From Dallia pectoralis (lineage: Eukaryota; Chordata; Actinopteri; Esociformes; Umbridae), in NCBI GenBank assembly GCA_029465975.1, contig CM055730.1:18991463-19055462 (forward strand): a DNA stretch of 64,000 nt, given 5' to 3'. Both the position numbers and the translations under genes were made by a program. The notes beneath the pieces are model-generated. The model did no database searches, was not told the origin of the DNA, and worked only from the letters and a program-made list of their open reading frames with translations. Of the stretch, positions 26,231 to 38,081 are shown one piece after another. The stretch's first letter is position 1. Each line of letters opens with the position of its first letter.

Positions 26231-27673
26231 ATTGCCTCAGTGCTTTGTGGTCTTCACTGCATCTTAGTTTCATAACACAGGAAAGGTGGCTTGTTGAACG
26301 CAGAAACACGAACACACACACACACATGTGCATTTCAGATTAATTTGGGATTCTTAGTACCAGTGTAGAAAATGTGTGAATGGTGCTGTCAGGTTGGGAA
26401 GGATGAGGAACGAAGATGGGCTGTGAAGCAGGATGTTGACATTTTATTTATTCAGACGGGACACCAGGCTCATGAGGGTTAAGTCCATCTGTCCCTACAT
26501 CAAAACAGTTCAACACAACACCACAAGACAGGACCCACACATCCTACTAGGAACCTTCATAATTTGTGAAATTGCCTAAAAAACCCTATTCGTACAGAAT
26601 TTAAAGTGGATGTGTCATGCCTGCACTGTTTAGTCCATATAAATTCTCTGTATCATGACATTAATATCGTCAATCTGGTCTATAGCAGGCATCTGTCTAT
26701 TCCTGTTATTCAATAGCGTATTCAAGTAGCCTATTATGCATGGTTGTGTTTGGGATTCATTTAATACTAGAGACACATGTATTTGGTTGTGACCAACCAT
26801 CCATCAGGAAAAGCAATTGTATCTTGCCCTCAACTAAACCCCATTCGAATCCCATTTCAGCATTAACATCAAAGGACAAGACCTTGAAAAACGTATGTGT
26901 GATTCAGTGTTGGATCAAATGTCTGCCCATCCTGCTCTCCAGGTAGGAGGGGCTGATGTGTTTTATATAGAGTAGTCTAAAGTAGAAATAATTCTCCTTG
27001 GTGCCTTAATCAAAAGCACAATGGTAGGAGATGGTAAAACTTTAGGATCAGAGACCAGCGTCAAATCAGATTTACATGGGCTACAAATAGACACTGCCAC
27101 TATTGTGGTAAGTTCCAGGCTGACATTTAAGGTAAGTGGTATTCTGGTCGGACAACTCCTGCGCTGATTAGTTTCCAATGCAAGCACAGTTTATAGTGTA
27201 AAATAAAACACAATATGTCGTGAAAATAACACTGCCTACAATACAAGTTTGTATTTCGGGCCAAATTCGAACGCATTCTAAGATTGCCGAAATAATTCAG
27301 TGTTCGCACAATGTCCCTAAATTGCTGGAGCTTTTTCTGAGCTGAGTGTCACGTGCCAGCTGCTTTTCTTCAGAGACTGCCATTCTGTCAAAAATGCCAG
27401 GTAGGCTAAAGGAAATTAATATTTGCAGATACTGGCTTTTGTTCAATGCGAATGATAATTATCTGGACCGAGTAAATGAAATAAGAACATTTGCTTGTTA
27501 TGACAGCTCGTCGTTTAAACCGAAGCTGAAAAAAGACTGAATAAGAGTGTGAACTGTAATGAAGTTGTCAAAAAAACGTCAGACGTGCAACTGTGTTGCA
27601 CTTGTTGGTCTTAGTTTACCTACAAATAACTTGCTTATCTAAAATGATCTTTCAAACATATAGAATGTTGTAG
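26231..27673. other. Non-coding stretch, no recognised gene
   Basis: Several 60-75-codon frames occur on both strands (for example 26,740-26,946 and 27,346-27,540), none with a recognisable domain. Confidence 0.45.
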
Positions 27674-28038
27674 TTGTTAGCAAGCTAGCTGTCTGTCATT
27701 ATTCTGATAGTATACGTTAGCCAGCTAGCTGTCTGTCATTATTCTGATAGTATTCGTTAGCTAGGTAGCTGTCTGTCATTATTCTGATAGTATTCGTTAG
27801 CCAGCTAGCTGTCTATTATTATTATGTTAGGCTGCGTCCAAAATCGCGTACTTCCATACTTTACAGTATGCGAAAAACAGTACGCGAGCAGAGTAGTATG
27901 TATGTCCGAAATCATAGTATTCGAAAAACAGTATGCGAAAAGTACCCGGATGACCTACTACTTCCGGCGAGATTCTGAAGTGTGCATACGATGGACACTT
28001 TACTATCCCATGATGCAATAGGAGAGAGCAGTTCTCGT

Positions 28039-30439
28039 CATAGACATAATATACATAGACGCCACATCCGCTGCTGGGCTCAAGAAATGCGGCCGCCATC
28101 TTAATGCGGTCGAACTCCTAGTTGGTAGCAGCAGAAGATATACATGCCACAGCACTGTGCAGCATATTCCTGCTTAAATCGGCGGACCATCGCCAGCTGG
28201 GCTCGGGGGATTACCTTCACAAGTAAGATTTAATATTTCGGTATTATTGGTTGTGTTTTGTGAAAATAATATTACCAGTGAGTAGAGAAGGAGCATGTAT
28301 CACTGTACTGAAATCTAAGTATGCTAGCTTGGCTAGTATGTTTACTTCACCGGCCGGTGTTCACCCGGTTATGAACTGAGACTTGATAAGTCATTTAACA
28401 CTTAGATTACAACTGACACAATAATGCTATTGTAGAAATATAACCTATTATTACTGGTATAACATTGGCCATTTACACAGCACAGACTGTATTATCAGAC
28501 TGTATTATCACTCAGTCTGTATCAGACCGTATTATCAGACTGTATCATTAGACTGTATCATTAGACTGTATTATCAGACTGTATTATCAGACTGTATCAT
28601 TAGACTGTATTATCAGACTGTATTATCAGACCGTATCATCAGACCGTATGATCAGACCGTATCATCAGACCGTATTATCAGACCGTATTATCAGACCGTA
28701 TTATCAGACCGTATTATCAGACCGTATTATCAGACCGTATCATCAGACCGTATCATTAGACCGTATCATTAGACCGTATTATCAGACTGTATTATCAGAC
28801 CGTATTATCAGACTGTATCATCAGACCGTATGATCAGACCGTATGATCAGACCGACTATCATTAGACCGTATTATCAGACCGTATTATCAGACCGTATCA
28901 TCAGACCGTATCATCAGACCGTATCATCAGACCGTATCACCGTATTATCAGACCGTATGATCAGACCGTATGATCAGACCGTATCATTAGACCGTATTAT
29001 CAGACCGTATTATCAGACCGTATCATCAGACCGTATCATCAGACCGTATCATCAGAACGTATTATCAGACCGTATCATTAGACTGTATTATCAGACCGTA
29101 TTATCAGACCGTATCATTAGACTGTATTATCAGACCGTATTTTGAGACCGTATTATCAGAACGTATCATTAAACTGTATCATCAGACCGTATCATCAGAA
29201 CGTATTATCAGACCGTATTACCAGACCGTATTACCAGACCGTATTATCAGACCGTATTATCAGACCGTATTATCAGACCGTATTATCAGACCGTATTATC
29301 AGACCGTATTATCAGACCGTATTACCAGACCGTATTACCAGACCGTATTACCAGACCGCATTATCAGACCGTATTATCAGACCGTATTATCAGACCGTAT
29401 TACCAGACTGTATCATCAGTGTTGTATTATCAGTGTTGTATCATTAGACTGTATCACCAGACTGTATTACCAGACCGTATTACCAGACCGTATTACCAGA
29501 CCGTATTATCAGACCGTATTATCAGACCGTATTATCAGACCGTATTACCAGACTGTATATCAGACTGTATCATTAGACTGTATGATCAGACTGTATTATC
29601 AGTGTTGGGCAGGCGCTGTGTGCAGTTGCTGTGAGCACTGTGTAAATCGCTATATAAATATGTATTCTTTTTTTAATATAAGGTTCTGAGAGGTGCAGAG
29701 AGGGTGATCCGCCGAGCTTCAACAATCCAAGCTCGTAAGGTGTCGACAGTCACACACATTGTCCGAGAGGAGATTGGAACGAAGGATGTTTTTCTGCTGG
29801 GGAACACATTGAGGAGACCCAGATTGACATTGACAACCATCATTCAGACTTGTTGTCATTGGTTGTGTTTGTGTTTCTCACTCTAAGGCTGAACCACGTT
29901 GCCAAACTCACCTCTTTTGAACTGCAAAAAGGGAGCACGAGAAAGAAGCTCTGCAAAACAGTCCTCTTCCAGGGGTTTTAGTGGTGTGTGTGTGAAATAT
30001 AAAAATCTTAAAGTAGAATATTATATAATCATGTATTGTTTTTTCAACTTATTAAATATCTGACTTTACTGCCACTATCTGTTTCTGCTTCTCTATCATA
30101 ATTATAGTGTGTGATTTGCAAAATACCTATCATAGCCTACATCACATCATATATCAGAATATTATATTACTGTTAAGCCCACTATGAATATTAAAATACG
30201 CTGAATCATGTGTCCTGTGTCATAGCTACATGTATGACCTTTGCAGCAAAAAAAAACACGTGAAAATCAGTATTGTATTCAGTGAGATATGATTAATTGA
30301 ATGCGCTGACAGCTCATTGCACCTGCCAAACCGATTACACTGAGTGGAGCGGTGGACCGCCGCAAGATGGCGGCCGCATTTCTCGTCAGCGCCAGTAGGC
30401 ATAGCGGTAGATGCGGCGTCTATGTATATTATGTCTATG
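28039..30439. mobile_element. hAT-type element with perfect 8-bp target duplication, nested in the MITE
   Basis: The termini form a perfect 25-bp inverted repeat starting CATAGACATAATATACATAG. Both sides are flanked by GTTCTCGT (28,031-28,038 and 30,440-30,447), the 8-bp duplication expected of hAT elements. Subterminal AAATGCGGCCGCCATCTT and its complement continue the inverted similarity to about 28,110 and 30,345. I find no transposase frame. Much of the interior is a 13-bp tandem array, so it is a non-autonomous, expanded copy. Confidence 0.88.
28490..29610. repeat. 13-bp minisatellite inside the nested hAT element (about 85 copies)
   Basis: The unit is ATTATCAGACCGT with variants ATCATCAGACCGT, ATCATTAGACTGT, ATTACCAGACCGT and ATGATCAGACCGT. 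Variants are clustered (ACTGT at the edges, ACCGT in the centre, ATTACC in the right third), which suggests local block duplication. Confidence 0.95.
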
Positions 30440-31353
30440 GTTCTCGTTACATTTAAAAATGTCGGAAACCGGAGACGCGGCAGTCTTTAAGTGTAACTAC
30501 TTTAGAAATGTTAATAAAAAAAAACTACTTTAGAAAACACTTTTTTTGTTTCTTTGTGGTTAAATTGTTTTTGTTTAACATCATATAAGTAAACGATTGA
30601 CTTAAAAGCGGGTTTGCTTTATGCGTGGTGGTAGGAGGACGCGGACCTGAAGGAAACACGCTTCTCTTGCCCTGTAGATTATACAAGTAGAAAATCCTAA
30701 CACGGCGCATATGTAGTACGTCCGGACTCCATTCATACTAGAACAGACTTTTTTAACGGTTGCAAAGTACGTTCTTATTTAAATGTAGTACATACTCAAC
30801 ATAGTACGCGATTTCGGACGCAGCCATAGTATTTGTTAGCCAGCTAGCAGTCTGTCATTATTCTGATAGTATACATTAGCCGGCTAGCTGTCTGTCATTA
30901 TTCTGACAGTATACGTTAGCCAGCTAGCTGTCTGTCATTATTCTGACAGTATACGTTAGCCAGCTAGCTGTCTGTCATTATTCTGATAGTATACGTTAGC
31001 CAGCTAGCTGTCTGTCATTATTATGATAGTATACGTTAGCCAGCTAGCTGTCTGTCATTATTCTGATAGTATACGTAAGCCAGCTAGCTGTCTGTCATTA
31101 TTCTGATAGTATACGCTAGCCAGCTAGCTGTCTGTCATTATTCTGATAGTATACGTTAGCCAGCTAGCTGTCTGTCATTATTATGATAGTATACGCTAGC
31201 CAGCTAGCTGTCTGTCATTATTCTGATAGTATACGTTAGCCAGCTAGCTGTCTGTCATTATTCTGATAGTATACGTTAGCCAGCTAGCTGTCTGTCATTA
31301 TTCTGATAGTATACGTTAGCCAGCTAGCTGTCTGTCATTATTCTGATAGTATA

Positions 31354-33320
31354 CAGGGCTCTCAAGTGTCACGCAATGAGCGTGACAGTCACTCATTTCA
31401 GTGTTTTGTCACGCACTCCCGCCACACATTGTATTTCTCACGCGGAAAAAAATATCTATAATATATTTAATTTGCCGCAGCGCACAACATTTCTCTGGCC
31501 GCGCAGCTCTCATTATGGAACCGGCACTAATCAAGCGCGTCTCCCTGGAGTTCTTCAGTCTAGCCCTACAGTCAATGGTCTAGCCTGCCACTTCTCAGCC
31601 AATCAAAATAAAAGAAACAGGCTACACAATAGCCAATCAGAAAATAGCACAATTGTATCTGGGTAAGTTTTAACGCAACAACGAATGAAAAAGAAGCATC
31701 TCCGGGAATTGTTCACGTGATTCTGGTGCAATCTTTCGAAAGTTTTGTTCACCAACCCAGAGGAAAAACCACTGGAGCTTCGAGCATCACTTTGAGCACG
31801 TGAGTACGGTAAGTCATGATCTCCCTTTTTAATGTTACTACAAATACACCTTTTCTATGGATTGAGTTGTCTTGCTGATGAAGTATAATAGATACAATAC
31901 ATTGTAAAAACTATATCAGTCACAATATATTCACCCCTATGTCATCCGGTAGAACATAAGAGCATCAGAAACAGCACTAGTAGATTCAGAGACAGCTTCT
32001 ATCCTGGATGCTGAACTCTACTCAACCATCTCACTCTCCTAAATGCCACACTTGTCACTTTTTAGAATTAATCCTTCACCTAAAATTCATCTTTTTTTAT
32101 TTTACCTCGACTATTTATGTACTTTATATTTAAAAAAATCTATAAAGTTGAGATTACTTTGAGCACAACAAATTACCATGACTGATAAATATTATTTAAT
32201 ATGATTGTATGACAATAAACTTGAAACATGAAACTGGTATAACCCAGAGAAATACTATAAGATGCCTTTATTTGACTAACTTTCTATATGTCTTCTGTCA
32301 CACTGTCAGGAGAAAAATTCAATGTGGGTTTCACCACCAGAGCTACACTCAACAGGCTCCTTGAGGCTAGAGAGGTCACACCACAGAAGGCTCAACAATT
32401 CCAGCAAGTAGCACTGGCCTTCTTGGTCAAAGCTGTGGAGTATGCCATGGAGAAACTCCCATTGAGATTCTCTCCTGAAGCATGCACGATTTGTTGATGT
32501 GCAGCTGAGAGCTGAGTGTGGGGTTGAATATGCCCTATACTTTGTATACAGGCAAGGGTTTTCACATTTGGATTATATATTTTTAAGTTTAATGATCATG
32601 ATCACAAAACAAATATGTCTGTCACTGTATTCTAATCAGTCTTGTACACATGTGGTCTTTTTAAGATTTCAGGAACTCCTTCCTTTTCATGACCCTAAGG
32701 AACAAGACCAAGTAAGTGAGGAGTTTATGGAGTACCAACTCATGGACATTGCCATGCCTCAGGTCCCAACACTCTTTGACGTTGAGGAGTTTTGGGGAAG
32801 AATGTCCTCAACAAAGAACAAGGTAAGAAATATTTTGCACACAACATGACTTGCTCAATATTAATTATGCCCCTGGTTCCTTTTTTTAAAGGTGACTGGG
32901 TTGAACTGATGCCGAGAGGGTATTCTCCATGGTCGGTTTGAACAAAACCTCAACTCGAAACAGCTTATCTATGGATGGGACATCATGAAAATGGCTGGGC
33001 TTGAGCCGAACTGCTTCAAATGGGAGCCAACACCACACATGATAAAGGAGTCCAAAAAGGCAACAAACATCTACAATAAACAACACCAGTCATAATCTTG
33101 CACGCGCACGCGCACACACACACAGAAATTGAATAAATACTTTGTATTTGGGTGAACTGTCAATGCCATGTGTCAAATATTTTCTTCTGCAAGTCTGAGC
33201 AATTATTAACAACAAAAACACAAATAATAATATAATTTATGAAACACACCCATTCCCTCGAGGGCGGCGGGCGGGGAGCGATATGTCACTCTTGCCTGTC
33301 TTCAAAACTTGAGAGCCCTG
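31354..33320 (+). mobile_element. hAT element with degenerate transposase, inserted in the 40-bp array
   Basis: A perfect 14-bp terminal inverted repeat, CAGGGCTCTCAAGT / ACTTGAGAGCCCTG, bounds the element, and TAGTATA flanks both sides (31,347-31,353 and 33,321-33,327). The duplication is 7 bp, or 8 bp if the shared C is counted. The CAGGG...CCCTG ends are typical hAT. The interior holds broken transposase exons (see separate entry), and the element, about 1.97 kb, is internally deleted. Confidence 0.9.
32288..33083 (+). pseudogene. Broken hAT transposase fragments
   Basis: Three pieces of a hAT-type transposase are visible. The first (32,288-32,560) starts MSSVTLSGEKFNVGFTTR and needs a frameshift near 32,480 to continue into ARFVDVQLRAECGVEYALYF. 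The second (about 32,670-32,822) ends with VEEFWGRMSSTKNK and is followed by a GT...AG-bounded gap that looks like an intron (32,823-32,891). The third (about 32,907-33,083) holds the C-terminal dimerisation block AERVFSMVGLNKTSTRNSL, then shifts frame again into MKMAGLEPNCFKWEP. The RNase H-like catalytic core is largely deleted, so it cannot encode an active enzyme. Confidence 0.75.
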
Positions 33321-33536
33321 TAGTATACGTTAGCCAGCTAGCTGTCTGTCATTATTCTGATAGTATACGTTAGCCAGCTAGCTGTCTGTCATTATTCTGA
33401 TAGTATACGTAAGCCAGCTAGCTGTCTGTCATTATTCTGATAGTATACGTTAGCCAGCTAGCTGTCTGTCATTATTCTGATAGTATACGCTAGCCAGCTA
33501 GCTGTCTGTCATTATTCTGATAGTATACGCTAGTCA

Positions 33537-34957
33537 ACTTGCCTGACCCACATTTGTTGACTTGAACTGTAAACTATGAACTATAAATCAAACAACATAT
33601 AAAGAACAGCATTTTGTAATTTTTGTAGTTATAATATATATCTGACAGTTGGAGTTCTTAAATGTTTCAGCTCACAGGGCGTAAAATCATAGCAGACTAT
33701 ATTTAAAATAACGTTTATGGGGAACTTCTCTTATTTATCTACAAAAACTCACTAAAATCTTTTGACCACGCGTGATGACCAGCGACATGCAATACAGATG
33801 CACTTTGAATGTTAGCATTGGCAGTTAAACTATCCACACTAAGTATCGTTTTAACCTAAATATAAATGTTACACTGTAGAAAACTATTCCATTTGATGAG
33901 CGGTTACCACGTGGCTGTGATTACTTTTTGTTACTTCAAACTTGCCCATTTTATTATTGTAAATCTGTTGCTTGTAAACCATGTATGGTAGACACATGTT
34001 TTCTGATGAATTTCAATTTTGAATTGGACTATCTTTATTTACATCTAATAAATTGGTTGTTTAATGGGTGAAGTAAAACAAATGAAAGAAAAAATAACTT
34101 TAACACAAATGTGTGAAGATTAAGGATTCTTGTTAACCCCCCGGTGATAACACTTGACAATATACGCTGTTCATATTGTTATTTTTAAAGTACTTGAAAG
34201 TCCTTTTAATTAGATTGTGTCTGGTCCGTATGAACCCTGCTAATCGTGATTAACTACAGAAGAGTATGTGTTTATTTGCGGTTTATTATTCTAATTGTTT
34301 GCCTCTAGTTTTTTCTTCTTTGTATGTGGTGGAAGGAGTGGTGTCCCTGGCGGCTAAAGTAATTCACAACCGTTGTACTGTCTGTCCTGACAGGAGGGTA
34401 GAACAAAAGAAGAACACTCATTCATTGGTGACTCTCGGCAGGGTGTCACAGGACTAAAGGACCTCCCAAAATAAGCACAGCATCCCCATTAGCAACCTCA
34501 AGAAGTATTTTAGGCTTTCATTTTTGCTTTTGCGTTACACATTAGCCGTTTTTTACGTTTACCTTAGAAAGCAGCATGATAAATTTGGAGCACACATTGT
34601 GTAAATTATGAAGCGCCTAAACAAACCGGCCATAATAAATGTATAAATGAAAACATTTTGGGTGCTTACGTGCTTTATACATTAAAAAACAAAGACATAT
34701 AGGGCAAATCTCTGCATCAGTTTGCCTATTGACACTCAACAAATAATTGTGTATTGAATTTCAATTTCAAGAAAATCTAGTTTTATAAAGGCTTGGTTGT
34801 ACTATTTTACTTATTTACATTGAGGTTCAGTGTAGTGACTCCCTTAAAAGCTAACTCATTTTGATTTGGTGTGCTTTGCTTTTCTCATCAAATAGTTATG
34901 TTAAGGACTTTTTTAGATATTGGATTTTAGAGATAACAAAGTATTGCAATGATATAA
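33537..34957. other. Non-coding stretch, no recognised gene
   Basis: AT-rich sequence without a convincing exon or transposon end. Confidence 0.5.
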
Positions 34958-35079
<122 letters not shown>

Positions 35080-37149
35080 ATCATGCTGTATTGGCGTCTT
35101 AATTGTAATTAAGGTATATTGTATTATTTTGATGTGTCCATAATGTTTGCATATGGTAACATATTGCATGCTGATAACGGCCGTTAGATTTAGGGAGGGA
35201 GAGAGAAAAGAAAGAATGAGACAGAGAGACAGAATGAGACAGAGAGACATAGGAGCACATGTAAGATGTTGTCTATATCTACAGGAAGAAAGATTATTCT
35301 TCTTAACTTCCAGTACTTCTCAAAAGCTTCTTCATCATAAAACGGACCTTAGAGAGTGAGCAACATGAATAGCATACAGGCAATGGGAATACAGTGTTGC
35401 CCTAAGATAAATTTAACTCTGGGGTGTAAACTTGTGGAGTACTTTTGTTGAAACCTCTCTAAAACTAATAATGAAAAACAAACATTACATGTCATAATTT
35501 TCGATTTATTTCAAATATTCACTAGCTTTTTGGTAATATAGCTTTAAAGCGGTGAAATGTGAGCAGTCTTCAGGTGCCGGTGAGTTGGCGTTTAATGGGC
35601 ACCGTTCAGACACCACCCAGATTAATGGTTTACTGTATAAAGGTGCACAAGGATGCCAATGTTGGCTGGTACCCAATGGAAAAAGTGGCAGAAGAATCCA
35701 GACGGATAGGATGTTGAGAGAAAGAAACGAGGAAAAGAAGATGAGAGGATGGCAGAGAGGGCATGGAGGGAAGTAAACAGTGTGTCAGTGTGTTCTTGTC
35801 AGTGTATGAAAAAGCAGACGTAGGCATCAGGTCAACAGAACACCGTTTGATCCTTCACCAGTCTCTGAGACACAACCCAGGAACCATATCACGTGCTAAC
35901 ATCTCGTTTTATCTGTGCCCAGTCAGAAACAAAAGCTGCAATGGGGGGAGAGAGAGAGAGATGGAGTGACAGTGAGAAAAAAATATGTGTGAGAGGAAAC
36001 TATGTCTGTATCCATGTTGTGTAGAGCTCTAATGAGAAAGATACCAGGCCGACTTCGGAAGTCAAATATATACACTTAGAACAGAAGTGCTACCTCGTAC
36101 CATGAAGAACCCTTAAACTGTGTCTATATGGTGAAACCCTTTTAAAATAATTTCATTTTGTTCCAATCAGAATCATTTGACTAATCCAATGAAATATATC
36201 ACAATTTCACACATTCTAAAGTTTTTTATTCCACAGCTATAGAGTGGTTCTTCCGTGGAAACAAAGCAATATGTGTTTATTCCTGTTTACATTTAATTAT
36301 TTTGTATTTAATCTTTATCTTTAGATCTTTATTTCCCTAGGTTAATCCTATTGAGATAAAAAAAATGTTTTCAAGAGACAGGTGGTAAAAAAGAAGCACA
36401 CAATTTAAGAAAAGTAAAACATAAAACAAAGCACATCAAATTCAAACAAGAATAATCATTGCCTTAATTTGGTAGGTACATTCACATTGACCTAGGATTG
36501 TACTTGGGTGAAGGTGGAGGAGGTTACACATTGAGAAAGGCAATATATTTATTTACTCAACAATTGTGATGCCACCAGTGGTCAAAACCGTCACCACATC
36601 TTCTTCTTTTTGTGTCTAAACTGCCGTTTTTTTGTTTAACTATTTTATATGTACATTTTTTGTTTTTAATGTTAATCTTTCCCTAAGCAGGTGATGAAAT
36701 TACCTAACCACTAGGAAATTATTACTATTATTGGAGTGGCAGGTAATTTAACAGTTCTTTGGGAAACTTAACAAAATGTTACAGGAAATATATTTCTGAA
36801 CCTTGATGTTTGTCTGAACTGCCCTTGAGAAAGGCACTGAATCCTAGTTGCTCCAGGCTTGCCTTAAATATAGGCTACCCCAACACTTGAAAAGCACTTG
36901 TATGTGTGCGTAAAACATGGCAAATATCATCTTTTCACATTAGTTTTTTTACAAAGCACCTTAGAATGCCCATTTCTGCAAAAAACGCCATATAAAGTGT
37001 TTAATTAGTACCTATTTGCCCTCAAATTCGAAACATCCCCTTCCACTTCTGTAATTTCATTCATTGAGTTCCCAGCAACAGGTGACCGATGATGGAGCAC
37101 CATAGAAGTGACTGAATCTGTGTGTGTGGTACATGATAACAGCTCGTCT
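35080..37149. other. Non-coding stretch, probable kcnq5 intron 1 start
   Basis: No exon recognised. It directly follows, on the minus strand, the splice donor of the kcnq5 exon at 37,150-37,155 (GTAAGT on the minus strand), so it is inferred to be the 5' part of the first intron. A purine-rich segment lies at 35,195-35,250. Confidence 0.5.
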
Positions 37150-37155
37150 ACTTAC

Positions 37156-37489
37156 ACAAACGCGTGGTAGATGAAGGCCCATGCCCGGGGTCTCTCCAGC
37201 ACATTGTACAGGTAGTTCTGTAGGCGCCGGTAGCGCGCGTTTCTGCGGCCGCTCTGCGCGCTGTAGATGAGCGGCTTCCCGAGCAAACTCAACCGAGCGC
37301 CCTTTCGCACGTCTGCGCCACCTGCACCTGCAGTGCCCAACGAAAACATCCCGTGCCCGACTAGAACCGCGTTGATGATCGTCCTCCAACCAGACTCTAA
37401 CCTGTCGATCCGTATTCCTGAGCCCGACGTCCTGGAGATGTTTTCATCCAGAGCTCAGTGCCCGCCTCGTCGCCACTGTCGCGGGGCAT
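37156..37489 (-). CDS. kcnq5: KCNQ5-like voltage-gated potassium channel, coding exon 1 (with apparent frameshift)
   Basis: On the minus strand this encodes the cytoplasmic N-terminus of a KCNQ (Kv7) channel subunit, a tetrameric plasma-membrane channel underlying M-type currents in nerve and muscle (family knowledge). The diagnostic text is GARLSLLGKPLIYSAQSGRR followed by NYLYNVLERPRAWAFIYHAFV, just before the first membrane helix. This fits KCNQ5 better than KCNQ2, 3 or 4, notably in SLLGKPL and NYLYNVLERPR. The exon ends at a consensus donor GTAAGT (37,155-37,150) inside a Val codon. The start ATG (37,489-37,487) opens with MPRDSGDEAGTELWMKTS, also KCNQ5-like, but that frame stops about 30 codons on, while the KCNQ core lies in the next frame. 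One missing base between about 37,400 and 37,440 would reconcile them and also restore the expected phase at the donor. It may be an assembly error or a real lesion. A MFSLG Met at about 37,349 is the only start in the core frame. Further exons lie outside the window to the left. Confidence 0.8.
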
Positions 37490-37974
37490 GGCATCACCGT
37501 CTCCGGCTGGGCATGTACACCATGTCCCGGGAACATGCCCATAGGCTATAAGTAAATTAGCAACAAAAAAGGGTCTCTAAGAGAATCCAACTCAGATGTG
37601 ATGACAGCAAGTAGTATTTACTATATTTACTTTAAATAACTAACACACCAGGGATTGGCGCGGATCTGTGCAGACATCCGGGAGTTTGGAGACATGTGTG
37701 CCCACCGCGCATTGCCATCTGCGTGAGACCCGGGGAGTGTGGGGTTATGAAGGACTTGTCATCGTCCCCCGGACAGAGATAACGAGAGGGGAGGGAATCA
37801 CCCGACACTTATCTCCTCCTTTCCCCCACTCTTTTCTTCCTTTCTTTCTGTCGGACGACAAGATCTCCAACTCTATCTCTATGGGTCTCACTTTCTCAGA
37901 CTCCGACATGTCATATCCACGTGGGCTCCGGATTGGCACAGAACAAAGTCACTGCGTGTGGAAGCTCTCTTACC
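37490..37974. promoter_or_regulatory. CpG-rich 5' flank of kcnq5 (putative promoter region)
   Basis: The exon and its upstream side are visibly CpG-dense (for example 37,205-37,345 and 37,660-37,800) compared with the AT-rich surroundings, as expected for the promoter of a brain-expressed vertebrate channel gene. I see no TATA box that I would rely on. The 113-codon frame at 37,668-38,009 is not recognisable and is not called. Confidence 0.45.
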
Positions 37975-38081
37975 GATATGCGCACCGGAGGATAACGCTT
38001 AAAGAATGAGTTAGTGGGGGCTGGTACATGCGCACCGGAGGATAACGCATTAAGAATGAGTAACTCATTCTTAATGCGTTA
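37975..38081. repeat. 51-bp direct duplication ending in a perfect 19-bp-arm hairpin
   Basis: ATGCGCACCGGAGGATAACG occurs at about 37,977 and again at about 38,028. The second copy runs into TAACGCATTAAGAATGAGT (38,043-38,061), a single A, and its exact reverse complement (38,063-38,081). Another TTAAGAATGAGTTAG follows. It lies about 550 bp upstream of the kcnq5 ATG. Confidence 0.9.

Larger units (their letters stand above)
27830..30825. mobile_element. Outer MITE-like element inserted in the 40-bp array (interrupted by a hAT element)
   Basis: The ends are a 23-bp terminal inverted repeat with one mismatch, beginning GGCTGCGTCC (27,830) and ending GGACGCAGCC (30,825). Without the nested hAT element it is only about 590 bp, with no coding frame, typical of a non-autonomous element. 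Flanks are TTA (left) and ATA (right); by comparison with the array unit this may be a 3-bp target duplication with one change, as in PIF/Harbinger elements. The superfamily is therefore tentative. Confidence 0.8.
27674..33536. repeat. 40-bp minisatellite array split into three blocks by two transposons
   Basis: The unit is TTAGCCAGCTAGCTGTCTGT plus CATTATTCTGATAGTATACG; it contains the palindrome AGCTAGCT. Blocks lie at 27,674-27,829 (about 4 units), 30,826-31,353 (about 13) and 33,321-33,536 (about 5). The segments between the blocks have terminal inverted repeats and target-site duplications made of the array unit, so this was one array of about 22 units interrupted twice. Confidence 0.95.

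Noticed and set aside
27674..33536. CRISPR-like regularly spaced repeats
   Set aside because: Units are contiguous tandem copies without unique spacers, the genome is eukaryotic, and no cas-like genes exist.
37057..37389. 110-codon minus-strand frame overlapping the kcnq5 exon
   Set aside because: It is an alternative frame of the KCNQ exon; the KCNQ frame has the family motifs and the correct donor phase.
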